Of a DNA stretch of 64,000 nucleotides, positions 42,201-53,455 are shown piece after piece. Position 1 is the first letter of the stretch; each line of letters begins with the position of its first letter. The stretch spans positions 124,001 through 188,000 of the forward strand of contig JALBYF010000017.1 in NCBI GenBank assembly GCA_023212725.1, given 5' to 3'. A model generated the notes under the pieces. That model searched no databases. It was not told where the DNA came from and saw nothing but the letters and a program-made list of their open reading frames with translations. This stretch comes from Tranzscheliella williamsii. Its lineage: Eukaryota > Basidiomycota > Ustilaginomycetes > Ustilaginales > Ustilaginaceae. The position numbers and the translations under genes are program-made.

Positions 42201-42801
42201 CCTCTGCGTTTCGAAGCTTCGGGGTGAGGAGCAGGTGACGTGGATCCCGGCACCGCTGGATACGATGTTGTAAAAGCGTGGAGAGAGAGGTCAAAAGCAG
42301 TGTATGGTTCCGAGAGCTCAAGGTGACAATCAGAAGAATGCTTCCACCTGTTCCATACCGGGGCTCAATTAGCTGGCCCGAACGTTTATCGAAGCTGCTC
42401 CTCCAAAGGGGGTTGACAGCTGTTAGATCCTTCCGTTGCCGCTCATGGGTCGTGTGCTCGACTCCTGCCTCAATTGGCTGAAGTCCTTGCTTTCTAACTT
42501 CTTGGAGTATGAGTTCAAAGTAGCTATATAGCTTCTCGTTAGGTTCTCAAAAATTTTCGAAATTGGCCTTTGTATCGTCATAGCCTGGAGAGCAAAGTCG
42601 GTATAGGCAGCAGGCTGTTACAAAAAAAAGGTCTCCTAATGCATATATGTATTCGGTCGAAGCAGTCTCTTTCATTTCCGCCCGGGTCGATCGATTACAT
42701 CTTTCGCTCAGCTTCCTCGTCCATTCTTCCCTATCGTCAACCACATCACCTTGCCTTTGTAGTTCGGCTTGGATTCCACCACCGCACTCTAGAAAGCCAG
42801 G
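42201..42801. promoter_or_regulatory. Divergent OST2/SUP35 promoter region
   Basis: 601 bp between starts. A CTATATA stretch lies at 42524-42530 and the 100 bp before SUP35 is pyrimidine-rich. No gene is seen. Confidence 0.4.
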
Positions 42802-45024
42802 ATGAACCCCAACGCTCCAAGCTTCGGTGGCTTCAACCCGAACGCGTCTGGCTTCGTGCCAACGGGCCCGCCTCAGCAGGAGGCCCATGGTCAGCAACCG
42901 GCCGGAGCCCCTCCCGGCCAACAGTCCGGCTATTACCAACAGGGCTTCGGACAGCAACAGGGTTACAATTCTGGATATGGTGGACAGCAGCAACCCTACC
43001 AGCAGTATCAACAGTACCAACAGAATCCTTATGGCGGTGGTTATGCTCAACAAGGTTTCCAACAGCAGCCAGGCTTCTCCCATCAATATGCGCAGCAAGG
43101 CTTCAACGGCCATTCAGCTGCGTCTCAGCCTCCCTCAGCAGGCGTGGGTGCTCTTCCGTCCCGCCCTGCCGCCGCTCCCGTGTTATCCACAACTCCAGAC
43201 TCGAATGATGCTCCACGAAAACCCGTTAGTATATCCATTGGAGGCGGATCCAAGCCAGCTGCCGATCCTGCCGCTGCTGCCGACAAGGATCAAGCCCCAC
43301 GAAAGCCTGTCAGCATCTCTATCGGCGGAGGGCCCAAGCCCGCGCCTGCGGCTACCGATGCTCCTCGCAAGCCTGTCAGCCTTTCCATCGGCGGCGGCGC
43401 AGCTAAGAAGCCAGAAGCTGAAACTTCGGCTGCGCCGGCGCCGGCGCCGGCTGCTGGCGTTGCCTCTGTCAAAGCTGGTGAAGCCCCTCCATCTGGTGCT
43501 ACCTCCTCGTCTTCCCGCGCCGAATCTCCTACGCCAGCCTCCAAGCCTTCGGGTTCATCGAAGCCTACTGCGACCGAAAAGGCGGCGACAAATGCCGATC
43601 TGATTCTTGCCGAAGCCAGCAAGCTCACAGACGCAGAGACTCTCAAAGATCTATTTGGCGATAAAAGCGAAGATCTCAAGTCACACCTCAACATCGTTTT
43701 TATCGGTCACGTCGATGCGGGCAAGTCAACCATGGGCGGCAACCTGCTGTTCTTGACCGGCATGGTCGACAAGCGGACCATGGAGAAGTACGAACGTGAG
43801 GCCAGAGAGGCCGGACGAGAGTCGTGGTATCTCTCTTGGGCCCTCGACTCGACCGCCCAGGAGCGAGAGAAGGGGAAAACCGTCGAGGTCGGACGGGCTT
43901 ACTTTGAGACCGGAAAGCGAAGATACACCATTCTGGATGCCCCAGGGCACAAGAGTTTTGTGCCCAGCATGATCAGCGGTGCAGCACAGGCCGATGTTGC
44001 TGTTCTCGTCATTTCAGCGCGAAAAGGAGAATTCGAGACCGGATTCGAACGGGGTGGACAGACACGAGAGCACGCTGTTCTGGTCAAGACTGCCGGTGTC
44101 CAGCGGCTTATTGTTGTTGTCAATAAGATGGACGAGGCCACTGTTCAGTGGCAACAGTCACGGTACGAGGAGATCCAGGGCAAGCTTACGCCTTTCTTGC
44201 GCTCCGCTGGATTCAACCCCAAGACCGACATTACCTTTATCCCCGTCTCGGCCTATGCAGGACAGAACCTGAAGGAGCGCGTGCCTAAGAGTGTTTGCGA
44301 TTGGTATTCGGGACCTTCGCTGCTTGAATTCTTGGACGACCTGTCGCTCGGCGACCGGAAGATCGGAGCGCCTCTTAAGATGCCTATTTCTGAAAAGTAC
44401 AACGACATGGGCACGGTTGTGGTTGGAAAGCTGGAGGCTGGCAAGATCAAGAAGGGAGATTCGCTTTTGCTGATGCCGAACCGGACTGCTGTGGAAGCGG
44501 TTGCCATCTTCAATGAACAGGAGGAGGAGGTGCCTGCCGCGATCTCGGGCGACAATGTGCGCGTCAAGTTGAAGGGTGTTGACCACGAGGATGTCACTGT
44601 CGGCTACGTCCTGTCGGACCCGGTCCACCCGGTCCACGTTGCCACGCACTTTGAAGCGCAACTGGCGATATTGGAGCACCGCAACATCATCTGTGCCGGC
44701 TACAGTGCCGTAGTGCACTGCCATACCGTGTCTCAGGAGGCGAACCTGACGGCTTTGCTGCACTACTATGACAAGAAGACGGGAAAGAAAAGCCGAAAGG
44801 GCCCGCAGTTCGCCAAAAAGGGGATGAAGATCATCGCGCTGGTGGAGCTTGCCGCGCCCATCTGTGTCGAGCGCTTCAAGGATTACCCGCAGCTCGGTCG
44901 CTTTACGCTTCGTGACGAAGGCCGGACGGTCGGCATCGGAAAAGTGACCAAGTTGATCACGTCGGCCGAGGAGATGCCGGATCTCAGCAAGCTCAGTGTC
45001 GAAGCCACCGCTGCCGCCAACTAA
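42802..45024 (+). CDS. SUP35: Translation termination factor eRF3 (Sup35)
   Basis: A single frame of 740 residues. Residues 1-25 hold two overlapping PAM2-like motifs (NPNAPSFGGF and FNPNASGFVP), the signature for binding the MLLE domain of poly(A)-binding protein. Residues about 28-115 are a Gln/Gly/Tyr-rich prion-like region with QQGF/QQY repeats. Three copies of APRKPVS(I/L)SIGGG follow (about 135-200). The charged M region leads into the GTPase: G1 GHVDAGKST (302-310), G3 DAPGH and G4 NKMD, then domains 2 and 3 with KMPISEKYNDMGTVVVGKLE and GPQFAKKGMKIIALVELAAP. eRF3 delivers eRF1 to stop codons and couples termination to mRNA decay. The GTPase core is typical. Whether the N domain forms prions cannot be told from sequence. 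Confidence 0.97.
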   Translation: MNPNAPSFGGFNPNASGFVPTGPPQQEAHGQQPAGAPPGQQSGYYQQGFGQQQGYNSGYGGQQQPYQQYQQYQQNPYGGGYAQQGFQQQPGFSHQYAQQGFNGHSAASQPPSAGVGALPSRPAAAPVLSTTPDSNDAPRKPVSISIGGGSKPAADPAAAADKDQAPRKPVSISIGGGPKPAPAATDAPRKPVSLSIGGGAAKKPEAETSAAPAPAPAAGVASVKAGEAPPSGATSSSSRAESPTPASKPSGSSKPTATEKAATNADLILAEASKLTDAETLKDLFGDKSEDLKSHLNIVFIGHVDAGKSTMGGNLLFLTGMVDKRTMEKYEREAREAGRESWYLSWALDSTAQEREKGKTVEVGRAYFETGKRRYTILDAPGHKSFVPSMISGAAQADVAVLVISARKGEFETGFERGGQTREHAVLVKTAGVQRLIVVVNKMDEATVQWQQSRYEEIQGKLTPFLRSAGFNPKTDITFIPVSAYAGQNLKERVPKSVCDWYSGPSLLEFLDDLSLGDRKIGAPLKMPISEKYNDMGTVVVGKLEAGKIKKGDSLLLMPNRTAVEAVAIFNEQEEEVPAAISGDNVRVKLKGVDHEDVTVGYVLSDPVHPVHVATHFEAQLAILEHRNIICAGYSAVVHCHTVSQEANLTALLHYYDKKTGKKSRKGPQFAKKGMKIIALVELAAPICVERFKDYPQLGRFTLRDEGRTVGIGKVTKLITSAEEMPDLSKLSVEATAAAN

Positions 45025-46672
45025 GTAGACCCGCGAGGACGTTTCCCTACCTGTGCCCGCCTTGCGCCAGTTTCTCGGTCGGGTTGAGGGTCGACTTGTC
45101 GCCGGCTTGTCACTGGCATGGCGACAACGCATTTCGTGTATATAGCGGCTTGGCGATGCAACGCGGCGTCTGAAGGTCTGATCGGCCGTGTACGAGCACG
45201 CGGGAAGGATAGTCTGCCAATAGTGTTCCTACGAGTGCTGCATACTATGATGAGATCGATGCTAGGCCAGAGGAGTGAGATGTTTTGCCAGAAGCGAGAC
45301 GCAGGCTAACCAGTCGCATGCAAATCTTCTACCGACTAATTTGCGCTCTCTAAGTGTGAGTGGCAGCCAGCGCCCGTGGTGATTGGATCGTGTGCCTCGC
45401 CTATCACACTCGGAGCTCGGCGTCGGGCTCGTCCCCGCACAAAGACGAATCACAGAGGTCGTTGCCGTACAGCCATCATCTTGATTCGGTCGGGCGGCCA
45501 CGCGATAAGGCCTTACCGTGTGATTGCATACACCGCAAATCGACACAATGAGCGAAATAGCAGGCTGGCCATGCTACAACCTCAAGAGATGGGTGGAGCT
45601 GCACTGAAGTTATACGCAAGAAATGTGGGGTTTCCTTCTGTTGTGTAAGCCTGCCAAGGAAAGGCAGACAGGGATGATAGCACCCGATGCAAGTAGAGCC
45701 AGGCGGAGAACCGCCAGACGACTATCCATGGCGTGGCCGAGATGCACTAATTGTGACAGCGGCTATTCTTCGTCCCTGTCGTCGTATCGGAGGATGGATG
45801 AGATCGGGTCCATTCGCGAGCTGGTGTCCTGACGCCAAGGACGGCGGCGATGACGGCAATGTCGTCACGGGGCCGGGGTTCGCATGGCGGCGCAGTTATA
45901 CGCCGACGTCGTTTAAACGATGGCGGCATGCGCGCCCAGCATCGCTGCCAAAGGGCTGCCAGCCAGGCACCGATGCACGGCTACGGTGCGCCATCGCGGG
46001 GATGGCTCTGATGCTGGAAGCTCAGCTCGCTAGTTCGATCCGCAGTGGAGCCATGTTCGACTCCGCCTCGCCAGCGACACACGGTGCGCCGGCAGTGTGG
46101 CGTTCTCGGCGTCGCTCCCGTGGCGCGTGAGCTTGATAGCGGTCTTGTAAAGTCGCCGCTGCCCTCGGTGTCTCGACACGCCCACGTAACGCCATGAGAG
46201 AAGAAGTATCCCACGGTGGTTCCCGGTGCCTGATCATTGCTGCATCGCCCTGGCGTCATCCCCAACTGGCCAGGCGCTGCTTAGACCAATGAAGGCTGTT
46301 GCCTTTCTCGTCTGGCCGGCGCGGCCTCTGCCTCCGTGGCTGCCGGCTCAGGCGGCAGGATTCGACCATTCTGCCCGCTGTCACGCTCCGCGCTCCGTTC
46401 GTAGCCTCTTCTGTGTCTCAGAGACCCAACCTTCGACGGGCGTGGCGCGGACATCGCTCTGCCGACATATAACATTGTCTTGCCACCTCGCCGCTTGCCC
46501 GGCGCCGCCTGCAACACAGCCAGGCTAACTCCCATCCGCGACAAAGGACCACATCCCATCCAACGATACACTCCACCCCTTCCGCAGCTAGGTGTGGACA
46601 CACCGAGTAGCACACTGCCCTGTGGTGGTACTGCGCCTGTCAGCAGTACGGGTGCATCGATTTGAAGGCGAT
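45025..46672. other. Gene-poor stretch between SUP35 and the bZIP gene
   Basis: 1.65 kb with only short, unrecognised frames on both strands; the longest is about 147 codons at 45687-46130. It probably holds the SUP35 3' region and the bZIP promoter. No repeat or RNA gene was recognised. Confidence 0.55.
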
Positions 46673-47341
46673 ATGTACAGCCAGGATGAAAGCTGGGCTG
46701 CTATGGCGGACGGATCGTACTCGCCTGGCGCTGGGGGGCTGATGGCTGCTGATGGGCTGAAGTTAGGCATGGTGCTGGCGGGTGTGGGCTGCGAGTCGAG
46801 GTGGGCGGGGTGGGGCTCTGGGGCGGAGGAGGTACGGGCGGGGAAGCGGCGGGGGCGTATGCAAGGCAGCGATGAGGCGCGCGAGGCGGCGAAGCAGGTG
46901 CAGGCGGCGCGGCGGCGCGAGCAGAACCGCGCGGCACAGCGGCGTCTGCGCGACCGCAAGGAGGAGCGGATCTTCCAGGTGAGTGTGCCGCTGTCGCGGC
47001 GCAAAGCATCGCAGCTTTGTACTGACACACGTTGGCGTCGACAGCTGGAGGGAGAGGTGGCACAGCTGCGCGCCGAGCATGCGCGGCAAGCGGCGCACCG
47101 CAACGCCCTCGAACGCTCGCTCCACCATCTCGCCGCCGAGCACAACGCACTCCAGCAGCGCCTGCACCCTACTTCCACCGGCGAGCCCGTGCCGGTCGCG
47201 CTCGCACCGCCCCTCGCAGACACCCTCGACACAACCGCGCTTTCCTCGCCCTTCGCCCGCGCCATAGAGCACCGCCCCCGCAGCGTCAGCCTCTACCTCC
47301 CCCGCGCCCCCTCCGCCCCCTCGTGCGGCCAGCCAGCATAA
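46673..47341 (+). CDS. bZIP transcription factor (AP-1/Yap-like basic region)
   Basis: Two exons, 46673-46978 and 47045-47341, give 200 residues from MYSQDESW. The basic region is RRREQNRAAQRRLRDRKEER, with the NxxAQxxxR core of fungal Yap/AP-1 factors. Splicing of the 66-bp intron (GTGAGT, branch TACTGAC, GACAG) joins RIFQ directly to LEGEVAQLRAEHARQ. The heptad positions from that Leu are L, L, Q, L, L, L, a good leucine zipper. If the intron is retained, the frame stays open and 22 residues enter between DNA-binding region and zipper. The C-terminal tail is Pro/Ala-rich. Targets are unknown. An alternative ATG at 46703 would remove ten residues. Confidence 0.88.
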   Translation: MYSQDESWAAMADGSYSPGAGGLMAADGLKLGMVLAGVGCESRWAGWGSGAEEVRAGKRRGRMQGSDEAREAAKQVQAARRREQNRAAQRRLRDRKEERIFQVSVPLSRRKASQLCTDTRWRRQLEGEVAQLRAEHARQAAHRNALERSLHHLAAEHNALQQRLHPTSTGEPVPVALAPPLADTLDTTALSSPFARAIEHRPRSVSLYLPRAPSAPSCGQPA

Positions 47342-47581
47342 CCTCCGTACCGGCCGGACACTCCAATCGCCGCCGCATCCGGCACCGTGCCCATACCCAC
47401 AACGACGCGCCAGATTCTCCGCAAGCCGAGCCCGCCGCACCCTGTATTCTAGACTTGTAGCGTGCCTTCAGTCTGCACCAAGACGGGCTGACGGCTTCAC
47501 GCATGCAAGCGTCGCCGACATTGCATCGCCGCGGTGTGCTGCACTATGGGTGGTTTGGCAGAGACGGACCCGTGCGCGAAG

Positions 47582-48419
47582 CTACAAATACTTCTTGGCA
47601 GCGACCCGGACGCGCTCCTCGAACGCCCGGTTCTCAATGGGCGCGTTGAGGTCTTGAAACGGATTGAGCGAGATCTGCAATGCGAGCAAGGCGGGCGATG
47701 GATCAGCGTCCGCTCCGGACCCGCGCGCACGTAGCACGGCCGATGACTTACCTTGAGAAAGGCTTCCCAAATGTCGAGGAAGAAGTTTTTGATGCCCTCT
47801 TCGTGCTTGTGCTCGTGCAGAAGGACGAGTTTCACGTCTATAGAGGGGGCGAACGCAGAATGTCAGACGGGGCATGAGTCATAGACAGTGGAGGCAACCG
47901 GGCAAGCGGATGACGTACTTCCGGGGACGACGAAGCAGCTGGCCGTGAACTCGTGGATCCTGTCGATGCTCTTGAGGTATCTGTGGCGAGGATGGGCGAG
48001 ACGCGGCCGCAAGCGCTGTCAGCGGCGGTGGAGGGGGCCGGGACGAACCGGCGCGGTACGTACAGGTACGGGCTGGTGACCAGGGCATCTTCAATGGAGT
48101 CGAGGGCGGAGTGAGCGATCATCTGAAGTTCGTAGCGCTGCTTGCGCTTGCCGCTGGGGACGGCGGCGGAGGGTGGTGGGCGCGCAGGTGATGCCGTGGA
48201 CGGCGGGGGCGCGCTGCCGCCGATGGTGCTCGTCGGTATCCGCGCCAACAGGCCACCGAACATGCCGCCACCATCCGTAGCGCCCGTCCCAAAACCCCGC
48301 CCCCCTGCCGCACCCACCGACGAAGAGGTCACCGTGCTCGTGCCGCCCGTCCGCGGCGTGATCTCCGCCTCGTACAGCGGATTGTCGCGCGTACCTATCA
48401 GCGTCAGGTAGTACGACAT
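47582..48419 (-). CDS. TRS20: TRAPP complex subunit Trs20 (sedlin/TRAPPC2)
   Basis: Four exons, 48419-48064, 47980-47919, 47837-47752 and 47674-47582, give 198 residues. Introns of 83, 81 and 77 bp (phases 2, 1, 0) all keep frame. Conserved blocks: MSYYLTLIGTRDNPLYEAEI, MIAHSALDSIED, YLKSIDRIHEFTASCFV, VKLVLLHEHKHEEGIKNFF, LDIWEAFLKISLNPF and FEERVRVAAKKYL. The longin-fold protein belongs to the TRAPP complexes, which activate Ypt1/Rab1 in ER-Golgi traffic. About 70 Gly/Ser/Pro-rich residues are inserted after the second strand (residues ~20-90), where human sedlin has only ~12. The first donor could also be CC|GTACCT, but the GTACGT site gives the same residue count as human between HxALD and YLK. 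Confidence 0.94.
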
Positions 48420-49113
48420 CTCGGCCCCTTGACAAGCCTCAGCGGCTCGGCTGCACAAGTCTTGTATACAGCCGTATCTTACAGAAGAACAATGGACAAG
48501 TGACAAGGTAAGGTAGCAGTGGCGGAGGCAGTAGTCACAAGTGACTTGACAAGCAGCCAATGTGAATGTGAGATTCGCTGAGGAACGCGTCCGTGCGAGC
48601 GCTTGTGGTCCCTTTCCTACTCGCTAAAATGGGTCAGAGAGATACCTTTCACAGACGCTGACAGAAGGCATCACTGTGACTGACCCAACAAGCGCTCTTC
48701 GAGGCATGTTAGACGCAAGGTGGCTTGCACCTATCAATTTCATAGTGCTCTAGAACAGGTGAACGATTTTGCAGCAGAACAGATAGAAAAACATGGAAGG
48801 TTGGTTGATAAAAGTGCTGATTCAAGCCGGAGAACAATGTGCGATGAAGGTACAGCTGTCAAAGACGCTTGGAAACTTGTCGTATGATAATGAATGGGCC
48901 GTGTTGGGAGCGTTGGCAAGTGACAGAGGGAACAACACAAGGCGAGGGATGGCCGAATAAGAAAGAGTTCCTTAGAGTTGTTGATGTTGCAGGAGGTCGA
49001 CAGATCACAAGAAGGAGATGTGGCGTTTATGGGAAGGGGCAGGTGCTACGATGTAACTTGCTGCAATGCAGGTTGAAAAGCTAAGAGGACTCTGGAGTGA
49101 ACGCCGCCGCCGC
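48420..49113. other. Intergenic region, TRS20 promoter and kinase 3' side
   Basis: 694 bp, AT-richer than its neighbours, with no recognised gene. It contains the TRS20 upstream region and the 3' untranslated side of the kinase gene. Confidence 0.5.
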
Positions 49114-51360
49114 TTAATAGTCATCGTGTTGGAGCGTGACAGAAGAGAAGCCACTGAAGGGGTTACTGACGACCGCATCGCCCTCCTCGTCTCCCACGTT
49201 CTTCTTGCCTGCTACCGCTTTGATCTCGACGGTCTTAGCGCCCGCCTTGTTGGCCATCTGGTCGTCGAGATTGAGGCTGCGACTCTCCCGGACGTTTCGG
49301 AAGTTGACCGCATCGACACCGTTCGAGTAGGCTGGCACGATAGGAGGTGTGGAATTGCGCAAGAGACCCCAAGAGATGTTGGAGAACCACTTGTGCTGTT
49401 TCACCTCGGAAGCTCCTGACTGACTTCCCATCCGCTTCAGCTCGTCCTTGATCAGCAGCTTCCTGATAAGCGACTTGCCAAACGAGGAGATCGGGATCGA
49501 GTCTGGGAAATGCACATCGTTCCGTAGCACATTGGAGAAGGTCTCGTTTCGCGTTGTCCCCTTGAAAGGAGTGGTGGCAAAGATCATCTCGTAGATCAAA
49601 ATGCCGAGGGTCCACCAATCCACGGCAGAGGTGTGTCCGCACCCTTTGATGACTTCGGGCGCAATGTACTCTTCTGTGCCAACGAAAGAGTTGGTTCGGA
49701 GGTCGGCAATGCAGCTGCGCGTGTCGACAAGAGGTGCACTGTTGGGAGTGGCTTGACGGATCATAGCAGGGGCGCCTCCGCGCTGTGTGGCCCGCGCGGA
49801 CAAGTCAAAGTCAGAGAGCATGACGTGTCCCGACTGATGCAGCAAGATGTTTTCTGGCTTTAGGTCACGGTAGATGAATCCCATCAAGTGCAGATACTCC
49901 AGCGCAGCAATGACCTCGGCAGCGTAGAACTTGGCATCCTCTTCAGGTAGGCATTTGCCCGGCCGCGTTTGCAAGGCGCGGAAGAACTCTCCGCCCATGC
50001 AGTATTCCATGCAGAGATAAAGATAGTCCTCGGACTGGAAAGAGTGATACAGAGTCACAATGAAAGGATGGTTGGACATAGCAAGGATCTCTTGCTCTGC
50101 CATGACCCGCTTGATCTTGTTTCGTTTGATCATTTCTTTCTTGGACAGCACCTTCATAGCGTACAGCTTGTCGGTCTTCTTTTCTCGCACGAGGTAAACT
50201 TTGCCGACATCGCCCTTGCCGAGCATCTTAACCTTGCTGAAACTGTTGGGACCAACTTCCACTTCCTTGACCTTGATGCTGTTGCTCGAATAGGTGCGGC
50301 GGAAACTTCCAGGACCGCGGTTACCGTTCACGCCGCCGAGTTGCAGAGATGCAAGATTAACAGAACTGCTGGGCGGTGGCTGCTGGCCCTTCTTCTCCTT
50401 AGCATACGAGCTCTTGGACCGGCCTGAGCCCGGGAAAGCGATACGGCCCGATTTGGGTGTGGAACCTCTGCCACCTGCCGATTTGCTCTTTTCGAAATCC
50501 TTGTTGCTGAAGGAGGTGGCATTGCTGTCCATGCGGATCGGTGAGTTAGAAAAGTAGGTGGAACTGCTGCCATCTTTGTTGGGTGTAGTAGGAATGCTTC
50601 CATCAGAGATGTACTGGGCATGCTGGCTAGAACCCTGCTGCGGAGATAAGAAGCCGTTCTTGGTCGTAGTAGACTCGGAAGGCGTTCCGTTGGACTGACC
50701 GTTCTTGAAGAGCTTATTGGCGTCGGGTGCGCTGGAAACGCGGCGCATCAGACGAGAGGCAAATCCTTGATGAACGGTATCCGTGTCACCTGGAACTACA
50801 TCGAGCGGAGGCTGTAGCTTGCCAGAGGCAGAGGCAGTCATCAGATCACCAATGGAGCCTGAGGCATTTCGATCTTCTGAAGAGTAGCTATCGTTTGAGA
50901 AGGAGCTTGGGTCGGCTACCACAGTGCTGCCGGCGATGGGCTGGAAAGCAGCGAAGCTGTTGTTTCCAGACTGACTGCCGTTATGAAGATAGTCGCCATG
51001 CTTACCGTTGTCAACGGCAGACTCTGAGGGCCAGCCGCGTTCGTGGGCAGAGGTACCACCGCTGGCTTTGCGGCCTATGGAGCCAAATTTGAACATGGAC
51101 TTCCATTTCTTATCCTTGCCACCGGTACTTGCATTCTGCTGTTGATGGTAAGCGGAGGGAGGCTGTGATCTCGGAGGGTTGGAAGCAGGCGATTCGCCAA
51201 TAGCTGAGCTAGACTGGAACGACCTCGACTGATGCGCGGGAGTGTTGGAGCCGCTGGCAAAAGTGGAGACAGACTGGCTGGGCGGAGTGGCATACGCAGT
51301 GCTGGATTCGTGCACGGGTGTGCCGTGAATCGATCCGGACGGGGCTATGACGGACGGCAT
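49114..51360 (-). CDS. AGC protein kinase, NRC-2/FPK1 (flippase kinase) type
   Basis: The ATG at 51360 ([10 protein letters not shown]) gives 748 residues; the open frame upstream begins with GTG only. Residues 1-365 are Ser/Gly/Asn-rich and probably a phospho-regulated disordered arm. The kinase domain (about 370-690) has [13 protein letters not shown], the ATP-binding Lys403 (YAMKVL), the catalytic YRDLKPEN (Asp499) and a DFD magnesium motif (Asp517-Phe-Asp) instead of DFG. DFD and the insertion of about 40 residues before [13 protein letters not shown] are characteristic of the Neurospora NRC-2 / yeast Fpk1-Kin82 / plant AGCVIII group. A C-terminal hydrophobic-motif-like NPFSGFSSV is present. 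In yeast, Fpk1 activates Dnf1/Dnf2 lipid flippases at sites of polar growth. The group is confident; the target is by analogy. Confidence 0.93.
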   Translation of the reverse strand: MPSVIAPSGSIHGTPVHESSTAYATPPSQSVSTFASGSNTPAHQSRSFQSSSAIGESPASNPPRSQPPSAYHQQQNASTGGKDKKWKSMFKFGSIGRKASGGTSAHERGWPSESAVDNGKHGDYLHNGSQSGNNSFAAFQPIAGSTVVADPSSFSNDSYSSEDRNASGSIGDLMTASASGKLQPPLDVVPGDTDTVHQGFASRLMRRVSSAPDANKLFKNGQSNGTPSESTTTKNGFLSPQQGSSQHAQYISDGSIPTTPNKDGSSSTYFSNSPIRMDSNATSFSNKDFEKSKSAGGRGSTPKSGRIAFPGSGRSKSSYAKEKKGQQPPPSSSVNLASLQLGGVNGNRGPGSFRRTYSSNSIKVKEVEVGPNSFSKVKMLGKGDVGKVYLVREKKTDKLYAMKVLSKKEMIKRNKIKRVMAEQEILAMSNHPFIVTLYHSFQSEDYLYLCMEYCMGGEFFRALQTRPGKCLPEEDAKFYAAEVIAALEYLHLMGFIYRDLKPENILLHQSGHVMLSDFDLSARATQRGGAPAMIRQATPNSAPLVDTRSCIADLRTNSFVGTEEYIAPEVIKGCGHTSAVDWWTLGILIYEMIFATTPFKGTTRNETFSNVLRNDVHFPDSIPISSFGKSLIRKLLIKDELKRMGSQSGASEVKQHKWFSNISWGLLRNSTPPIVPAYSNGVDAVNFRNVRESRSLNLDDQMANKAGAKTVEIKAVAGKKNVGDEEGDAVVSNPFSGFSSVTLQHDDY

Positions 51361-53455
51361 GTTCGAAACGAGGTGGTACGAGAAAATCGACCCGCAAGGT
51401 GGTTTACAAGCGAAAGCAACAGAACCGAGAAACGAACGAGGATCTACTACGTTGTCCGAGCAGTACAAGCGTTGCGAGGCTCGTGCGGTGAAGCGGAGAT
51501 TGTCAATCGATCGCACCTACGCTAAGGAGGTTTCGGTGCAAGAAGGGGAGCTCGGCTGCTGGAGTCGATCTGGACAGTCCACAGGGGAAGGGGACGTGGA
51601 CGTGATGGGCTCAAACAATGTGTTGGTGAGGGGCGAAACGTGGCCTGCTTGGAGGCGACGCCAGTATAAGGTATGCTGCGAGCCGATGGTGGGCTGATGT
51701 GTGGCGCTGCAAGCTGACGGGAAGTTACGGGTGCAGAGGCTTGCAAGGGTGCGCTGGACGGACGAGAATGAGTAGGGCAGACAAGATGAACGGACGGAGC
51801 GTAGGCTAGCGGAGGGGAAAGTGGCCAGGAGGAAAACCTTGGTCTCCACGGTTGGACGGGTGGGGTTGCGCCGCTGATGCTTCTGGCGCTCGACGGGCTG
51901 GAGACTTGGATGAGCGACTGGACAACTACTTTTGGACGAGCGAATAGCGACTTTAGCAAGGGCAAGCCACTAGTACTAGACTTGTAGGGAAGGATCAAGC
52001 GGGGGCTTGCCTTTTGTCGCCGCCCGGACTTTGAACTTGGCTACAACTCTTTCTGCCCTGCCGTCTCTTTGCCTGTCTTTCGCTCGCCATGCAATGCTGA
52101 GAAACGGTGCGCGCAATTGACGGAACAAAACTGCAAACTCCGTTTGCAGTGCCTGTACGCCCCTTGTAATTCGGACTTTACAAAGTTCAATCAGTCCTTC
52201 ATACCCTCGACGCATGATCAGGATCGCTTAGTGTGTTCACAATAATTTATTGCAAAGCATGGCTGCTGGGCTCGAGCGTCGCTGTGTGTGTTTCGGTAGC
52301 AATCAACCCTTCTACTGTGGTCATTACCGTGTCTATATAGCCAGTGCGCCAAACCTCTCAAAAGTGTACTCCATAAACTAGTACCTGCTTTCGATATGCT
52401 AAGAAATTATTATCAAACTGATTACGGCCTGGCAGGCACGCCTAACTAACCGGCAAATTACGGCGATGTCCATCACATTTAGTATAACCGCACAACGGCC
52501 CTAAAACCGAGGCGGCCTAAACAGATCGCATGGCTTATGGCAAGCTCAGAGGCGCCCTGACACGGCGATAGAGACCATCACAACCTCCAATGTCGTGCGA
52601 GCTCGGTCCGATGGCAGGCTTACCTGTATCAAAACCAAACTTGCGTCTACTGCCATGAGTCGCATCCTGTAAGGCCTTTGGGAGCGAGTGCATCCGTTTC
52701 TACGCCATCTGATCGTCGCACTGGTCGCTTCGTGAATTGATGATCCCTTCCAAGCCCGCGTGACCCACCGATCTATGGCATGCTTGGCGGCTTCTGGTGA
52801 ACGATTGCCAGCTCGGTAGAAAGTCTTCACGACACCCTGATAAGTCATTTTATCGACTTAACATGCCCGCGCGCCGATGGATGGCCAAAAGCCGTGGTCA
52901 CCCCGAACCTATTTGCTGATCATCGAGGATGCGGTAAAGCATCAAGCAGGCCTATCACATCCTGCGCGAGTAGCATGATTGGAAGGATGGCCGTTACTAG
53001 CGCTCAGACGTAAGTGACCTAGACAACTTTCCCACCGCTTGTGCGCTTTCTTCTGACATGTATCCCACTCTAATCTTGGGGAGTAGGTTTCTAAGAGAGG
53101 GTCACTATGAAGAGAGCCATCGGTTGCAGAAGCATGCATAGAAGCGACCATGAGGGGCGGAGCTGGGCTTAGGCGACTACTATACTGTACAGTGCGATTG
53201 GGTATGCTCGGTGCAAAGACGCGATGCGAACAGAGGTAAGGACGGACACGGAGCGATGCAACAATTCGGCTGGACAAGGGGCCCATAGACCGAGTGCGCC
53301 AGCCATGGCAGCGCACCTCTGATAGTTGTTGCTTCTCTCCATCACGATGCGCAGAGAAGCAATCTGCTCAAAATCAACGAGCTTCTTACCAGCATGACCG
53401 AGATACAAGGGATGTATCGTACCGGTACCGTTGCGTGGCGGGAAAGCTCAGGTTC
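51361..53455. other. Gene-poor stretch upstream of the kinase
   Basis: 2.1 kb. 51361-52000 probably holds the kinase promoter and leader. 52200-52500 is AT-rich. Short frames such as 52546-52848 match nothing recognised. No repeat was resolved by eye. Confidence 0.5.

Noticed and set aside
41740..42321. 193-codon minus-strand frame over OST2
   Set aside because: Out of frame with the OST2 exons, which match DAD1 along their full length.
45687..46130. 147-codon frame between SUP35 and the bZIP gene
   Set aside because: No motif, Arg/Ala-rich composition typical of random GC-rich frames.
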